A DNA stretch of 8,487 nt from Chitinophagaceae bacterium (lineage in GTDB: Bacteria; Bacteroidota; Bacteroidia; Chitinophagales; Chitinophagaceae), in assembly GCA_947459455.1 (NCBI GenBank), contig CANHEC010000063.1:1-8487 (forward strand), written 5' to 3'. The position numbers and the translations under genes were made by a program. Below the pieces are notes generated by a model that had not been told where the DNA came from, ran no database searches, and saw only the letters and a list, made by a program, of their open reading frames with translations. Shown here in pieces: positions 5,812-8,487 of the stretch (positions are counted from its first letter, which is position 1; the number at the start of each line of letters is the position of its first letter).

Positions 5812-6885
5812 TCAGAAGCTGTACACGGCGGCCAGCAGGGCTGCGGCGGCGGTTTTGCTGCCATTGCCTTTGCCGTTGGTAAAGAGGCTGGTAGAGCCGC
5901 TTTCGAGGCGAAACTCGGGGATGAGGGTGAGGCCGCCAAGGCGTACGTTGGCCGATAGGGTGTTGGCAAACACGCTACCGCCTTTGATGCCCGGTACGCC
6001 GCCAAATACATTGATTTTGTCGTTGTCTTCAAAGTACTCGCTGCGCAGGGTGAAGCCCAGTTTTTCAGTCGGGTCAAAGTTGAAGTACAGGGCAGAGCCC
6101 CACCAGTTTTTGGCTTCGCTAAACTTGCCGTCGAGCTTTTCCTTGTAGCGGGCCACCGTGCCGTTGTAGCCCAGCGAGAATTTGTCGCTCACGCCGTAGG
6201 TCAGTACCAGGTCGTATTGGTTCATTTTGGTGGTGTCTGATGAGCGGCCGCCTACATAGTTGGCAAACAGCTTCAGTTTGCCATCGGCGGTAGCCGTGCT
6301 AAACTGACCGATGATGTATTTGGGCGATACAGCAGTGGTGCGGTAATCGGTGGGGTTGGATATGCCGAGCATAATGCCACTGTTGCCAAACTTGTAATCG
6401 GCTTTGATGCCAGTGTGCGTAAAGGGACCGTACGAAAACATGTAGCTCATGCTGTAGTTGCGGTTCAGCGGGGCATCCACCAGCTCGTAGCCTACGTGGG
6501 TGGCCCAGCTACCGGCAGTAAAGCTGAGCTTGTCGGTGGCAGCGTAGGTCACATACAGCTGCTTTACAGCCTGTGTAATGCCGTCATCATTGTAGGCAAA
6601 CTCTTTGGCCCGCTTGCCAAAGCCGAGATCGGCTACTACGCCCACTTTGCCAAAGCTTTTTTCCAGCTTGATGCTGGCCATGCCCAGCTCAAATGAATTG
6701 TGCGAATTGGTGAAGCTGGTTTTGTTGTTGCCCGCAGTTTTACCAAAGTCGTAGCGGTAGTACACATCGGCAAAGCCGGTGATCTTGAGCGGGGATGGTT
6801 CTTCTTTTTTTGTGGAATCTTCCTGGGCCAGCAGTACGGTTGAGAATAGGCATAGGGATGCCGTCGCTACAAATTTTTGTAACAT
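5812..6885 (-). CDS. Outer-membrane beta-barrel porin-like protein (BBP2-like)
   Basis: The 357-aa product starts with a signal peptide, MLQKFVATASLCLFSTVLLAQ, with cleavage likely near residue 20-21. A short charged linker (DSTKKEEPS) leads to ITGFADVYYRYDFGK, a typical first strand of barrels in the BBP2/OmpL-like porin group. Alternating hydrophobic/polar strands separated by short turns continue to the end, for example KLSFTAGSWATHVGYELVD, FTHTGIKADYKFG and FTLRSEYFED, and the last residue is Phe (AAVYSF), the usual C-terminal signal for outer-membrane assembly. It probably forms a diffusion channel; no substrate can be read from the sequence. It follows amt, and in Bacteroidota I recall such barrels next to ammonium transporters, so a link to nitrogen uptake is plausible. 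It is preceded by a structured 366-bp gap and followed by a strong terminator. Function as a barrel is fairly sure; the exact family is less so. Confidence 0.85.
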   Translation of the reverse strand: MLQKFVATASLCLFSTVLLAQEDSTKKEEPSPLKITGFADVYYRYDFGKTAGNNKTSFTNSHNSFELGMASIKLEKSFGKVGVVADLGFGKRAKEFAYNDDGITQAVKQLYVTYAATDKLSFTAGSWATHVGYELVDAPLNRNYSMSYMFSYGPFTHTGIKADYKFGNSGIMLGISNPTDYRTTAVSPKYIIGQFSTATADGKLKLFANYVGGRSSDTTKMNQYDLVLTYGVSDKFSLGYNGTVARYKEKLDGKFSEAKNWWGSALYFNFDPTEKLGFTLRSEYFEDNDKINVFGGVPGIKGGSVFANTLSANVRLGGLTLIPEFRLESGSTSLFTNGKGNGSKTAAAALLAAVYSF

Positions 6886-6913
6886 TGCAATGCATTTTTA
6901 ATGTGAATGAAGG

Positions 6914-6955
6914 GGTACAGTACAGGCTATGCCAGTAGCCTGAGCACACTGTACC
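6914..6955. promoter_or_regulatory. Hairpin upstream of the porin start; terminator-like on the plus strand
   Basis: Perfect outer arms GGTACAGT/ACTGTACC (6914-6921 with 6948-6955) enclose a perfect inner stem AGGCTA/TAGCCT (6924-6929 with 6936-6941) with a 6-nt loop, CTGGCA on the minus strand. It lies 28 nt upstream of the porin ATG, so on the minus strand it may be a 5'-UTR element. On the plus strand it is followed directly by TTTTCTTTTT (6956-6965), which looks like an intrinsic terminator, although no plus-strand gene was found. Either reading is possible. Confidence 0.5.
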
Positions 6956-6965
6956 TTTTCTTTTT

Positions 6966-6988
6966 GCCCGTGCCGGGGGCGCTTTTTT
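6966..6988 (+). terminator. Weak GC hairpin followed by a T-run (plus strand)
   Basis: CCCG-TGC-CGGG (6967-6977), or alternatively GCCC/GGGC, lies between T-runs at 6956-6965 and 6983-6988. The stem is only 4 bp, so this is weak by itself. It is listed because it follows the larger hairpin at 6914-6955 and would form the second of two terminator-like structures facing the same way. Confidence 0.25.
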
Positions 6989-6996
6989 CAAAGCAA
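6989..6996 (-). promoter_or_regulatory. Weak candidate porin promoter element
   Basis: TTGCTTTG on the minus strand differs from TAnnTTTG by one base, and a TTTT run lies 16-19 nt upstream. If used, the porin mRNA would have a 5' UTR of roughly 95 nt that includes the hairpin at 6914-6955. No exact -7 box was found anywhere in the amt-porin gap. Confidence 0.2.
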
Positions 6997-7014
6997 AACG
7001 ATCGTTGGTGGAAA

Positions 7015-7091
7015 AGCTGACTGCCAGGTGAAACCCACTATCAGTGCCAGCTGATAGCAGGCTTCACGGTTTATAATCAGGCAGCTGACTG
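7015..7091. repeat. 77-bp module: long hairpin flanked by 9-bp direct repeats
   Basis: The direct repeat AGCTGACTG occurs at 7015-7023 and 7083-7091. Between them lies a 17-bp stem (7028-7044 with 7051-7067) with a 6-nt loop, TGCCAG on the plus strand. On the minus strand the three non-Watson-Crick positions are all G-U wobbles, so the fold is better as minus-strand RNA. No U-tract follows. Terminal inverted repeats of an insertion sequence and a transposase are absent. It could be a small palindromic repeat element or a structured non-coding RNA segment. Confidence 0.55.
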
Positions 7092-7193
7092 GCGTGTTCG
7101 TACGCAGGTGTTGGTTGGTTGCAGTTTGTTTTGGTGTGACAAACGAGAATGAAGGGTTAAATGCTGTTAGTAGAGGTTGAATAAAGGCTTTGC

Positions 7194-7242
7194 AAAAAAG
7201 CGGCCGGGGCCCGAGGGTTTTTCAATGCGGGCCGCCGGCGCT
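7194..7242 (-). terminator. Intrinsic terminator of amt
   Basis: Just 9 nt after the amt stop, the arms AGCGCCGGCGGCCCG and CGGGCCCCGGCCGCT pair over 14 bp with one single-base bulge on each side and a 14-nt loop. A run of six T follows directly. The stem is very GC-rich. It implies that the porin gene is mostly transcribed from its own promoter or by read-through. Confidence 0.88.
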
Positions 7243-7251
7243 TCTCGCTAT

Positions 7252-8487
7252 TTAGTCGTCGCCCAAGCCTTCGTAGGCGGTTACTTCCAGTTCTTTCACT
7301 TTGCCATTGCTGTGTATCAGCAGGGTGCCTTGCATGTATTTTTCGTTGTGCTGGCTTTCGTCCAGGCCTTTCTCTTCGTCTTCGCTGCTTACACGCAGGG
7401 GCAGCACGTAGTTAATGAATTTGAAGATGAGGTAGCTGACAGTGAAGCTGAAGCCAACGGCAATCAGCATACCCTTGAGCTGTGTAAATAGGAATTCAGC
7501 GTTGCCGTAGGCCAGGCCATCGGCACCGGCAGCGTTTACTGCTTTGGTAGCAAATACGCCGGTGAGCAGCATGCCTACAATACCACCTACGCCGTGGCAG
7601 GGAAATACGTCGAGGGTGTCATCGAGGCTGCTTTTCGATTTCCAGTACACGGCCAGGTTTGAAATGATAGCAGCTACCACACCAATGAAGATGCTTTGCG
7701 GTACGGCTACAAAACCTGCACCGGGCGTAATGGCTACCAGGCCTACTACGGCACCTATGCAAAAGCCCAGTACCGACGGCTTCTTGCCACGAATGACATC
7801 GAAGAACATCCAGCTGAGACCAGCGGCGGCGGCAGCAGTATTGGTGGTAGCAAAGGCAGACACCGCCAGGCTATTGGCACCAAGGGCCGAGCCGGCATTG
7901 AAACCAAACCAGCCAAACCACAACAGACCGGTACCAATGAGTACATACGGAATATTGGCCGGCGGTACTTCTTCCTGCAGCAGCTTGCTTTTGCGGGGCT
8001 TCAGCACCAGCGCACCTGCCAGGGCGGCGCAGCCAGCTGAAATGTGCACCACGGTGCCACCGGCAAAGTCGAGCACGCCCATCTTAAACAGGAAGCCTTC
8101 GGGGTGCCAGGTCCAGTGTGCCAGCGGCGCATATACCAGCAGGCCAAACAAAGCAATGAAGAGGATATAGGCTGTAAAGCGGATTCGCTCGGCTACAGCG
8201 CCTACCACCAACCCGGGGGTAATGATGGCAAACATGAGTTGAAACAAGGCAAACAAAGGCTTGGGAATGGTAGGTGCCAGCGACCAGGGCTCGCCGGAAG
8301 CAACGCCTTTGAAAAACAGGTGGGTGCCAGGATTGCCGATAAAGCCGCCAATGCTGGTGCCAAAAGAGAGGCTGTAGCCAACGACTACCCACAAAATGCT
8401 GACGATACCCGCCGCTACTACGCTTTTGATCATGGTGCTGATCACGTTTTTGCGGTGTACCATGCCGCCGTAGAAGAAGGCGAGGCC
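7252..8487 (-). CDS. amt: Ammonium transporter, Amt family (N-terminus beyond right edge)
   Basis: Amt proteins are trimeric inner-membrane channels that carry ammonium into the cell. The frame is open through the right edge: the first visible residues, GLAFFYGGMVHRKN, are the conserved end of the first family helix, so an internal Met at 8463 is not the start and only the N-terminus is missing. There are 411 visible residues with about ten hydrophobic helices. The twin pore histidines are H148 (DFAGGTVVHISAG) and H298 (FPCHGVGGIVG) in visible numbering. Other family blocks are FQLMFAIITPGLVVGAVAER, LLWFGWFGFNAGSAL and, near the end, LRVSSEDEEKGLDESQH. The cytoplasmic tail normally reads GLDxxxHGExAY; here it is HNEKY followed by about 25 further residues ending GLGDD. 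In this family the tail is where a P-II protein binds; no glnB/glnK lies downstream. The gene is followed by a strong terminator. Confidence 0.96.
   Translation of the reverse strand, partial: GLAFFYGGMVHRKNVISTMIKSVVAAGIVSILWVVVGYSLSFGTSIGGFIGNPGTHLFFKGVASGEPWSLAPTIPKPLFALFQLMFAIITPGLVVGAVAERIRFTAYILFIALFGLLVYAPLAHWTWHPEGFLFKMGVLDFAGGTVVHISAGCAALAGALVLKPRKSKLLQEEVPPANIPYVLIGTGLLWFGWFGFNAGSALGANSLAVSAFATTNTAAAAAGLSWMFFDVIRGKKPSVLGFCIGAVVGLVAITPGAGFVAVPQSIFIGVVAAIISNLAVYWKSKSSLDDTLDVFPCHGVGGIVGMLLTGVFATKAVNAAGADGLAYGNAEFLFTQLKGMLIAVGFSFTVSYLIFKFINYVLPLRVSSEDEEKGLDESQHNEKYMQGTLLIHSNGKVKELEVTAYEGLGDD

Noticed and set aside
6740..6991. 83-codon minus-strand frame overlapping the porin start
   Set aside because: It overlaps the porin signal-peptide region in another frame and shows no recognisable domain; the porin frame explains the sequence.

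Overview
The window looks like a piece of a Bacteroidota chromosome, most likely Chitinophagaceae or a close relative. The reasons are a fused aspartokinase-homoserine dehydrogenase followed by thrB and thrC, a TAnnTTTG-type -7 promoter element, starts without clear Shine-Dalgarno sequences, an outer-membrane beta-barrel gene beside an ammonium transporter, and degenerate 7/8-nt tandem arrays in the intergenic DNA. The family assignment rests on general resemblance, not on a search. Every gene seen is on the minus strand, so transcription runs from right to left.

Right part (about 5736-8487): an ammonium transporter gene (amt) enters from beyond the right edge, lacking only its N-terminus, and ends in a strong intrinsic terminator. 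A 366-bp gap follows, with two long hairpins whose apical loops are identical (CTGGCA on the minus strand). Next comes a 357-aa outer-membrane porin-like beta-barrel, closed by a second strong terminator. The two genes together suggest outer- and inner-membrane steps of ammonium or small-solute uptake.

Centre (about 487-5655): a complete threonine operon, thrA-thrB-thrC, makes threonine from aspartate semialdehyde and also carries the first step, aspartate kinase. Upstream of thrA, in the 402 bp that separate it from the porin, is an unlisted 40-codon ORF. Its last eleven residues are IITTSTTITTR, so it looks like a threonine/isoleucine-rich leader peptide analogous to enterobacterial ThrL. 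It sits 9 nt behind an exact TAnnTTTG box, and its Thr codons and stop codon lie inside mutually exclusive hairpins. This is the best candidate for an under-described regulatory system in the window. No U-tract terminator is visible between it and thrA, so the mechanism is open.

Left part (1-486 and 1786-2014): thrC is bracketed by tandem arrays in strict 7-nt register, one starting 6 bp after its stop and one ending 10 bp before its start. The two have unrelated consensus sequences. At the far left an AT-rich partial gene on the minus strand encodes the start of a Cys-x2-Cys zinc/HNH-nuclease-like protein that runs off the edge.
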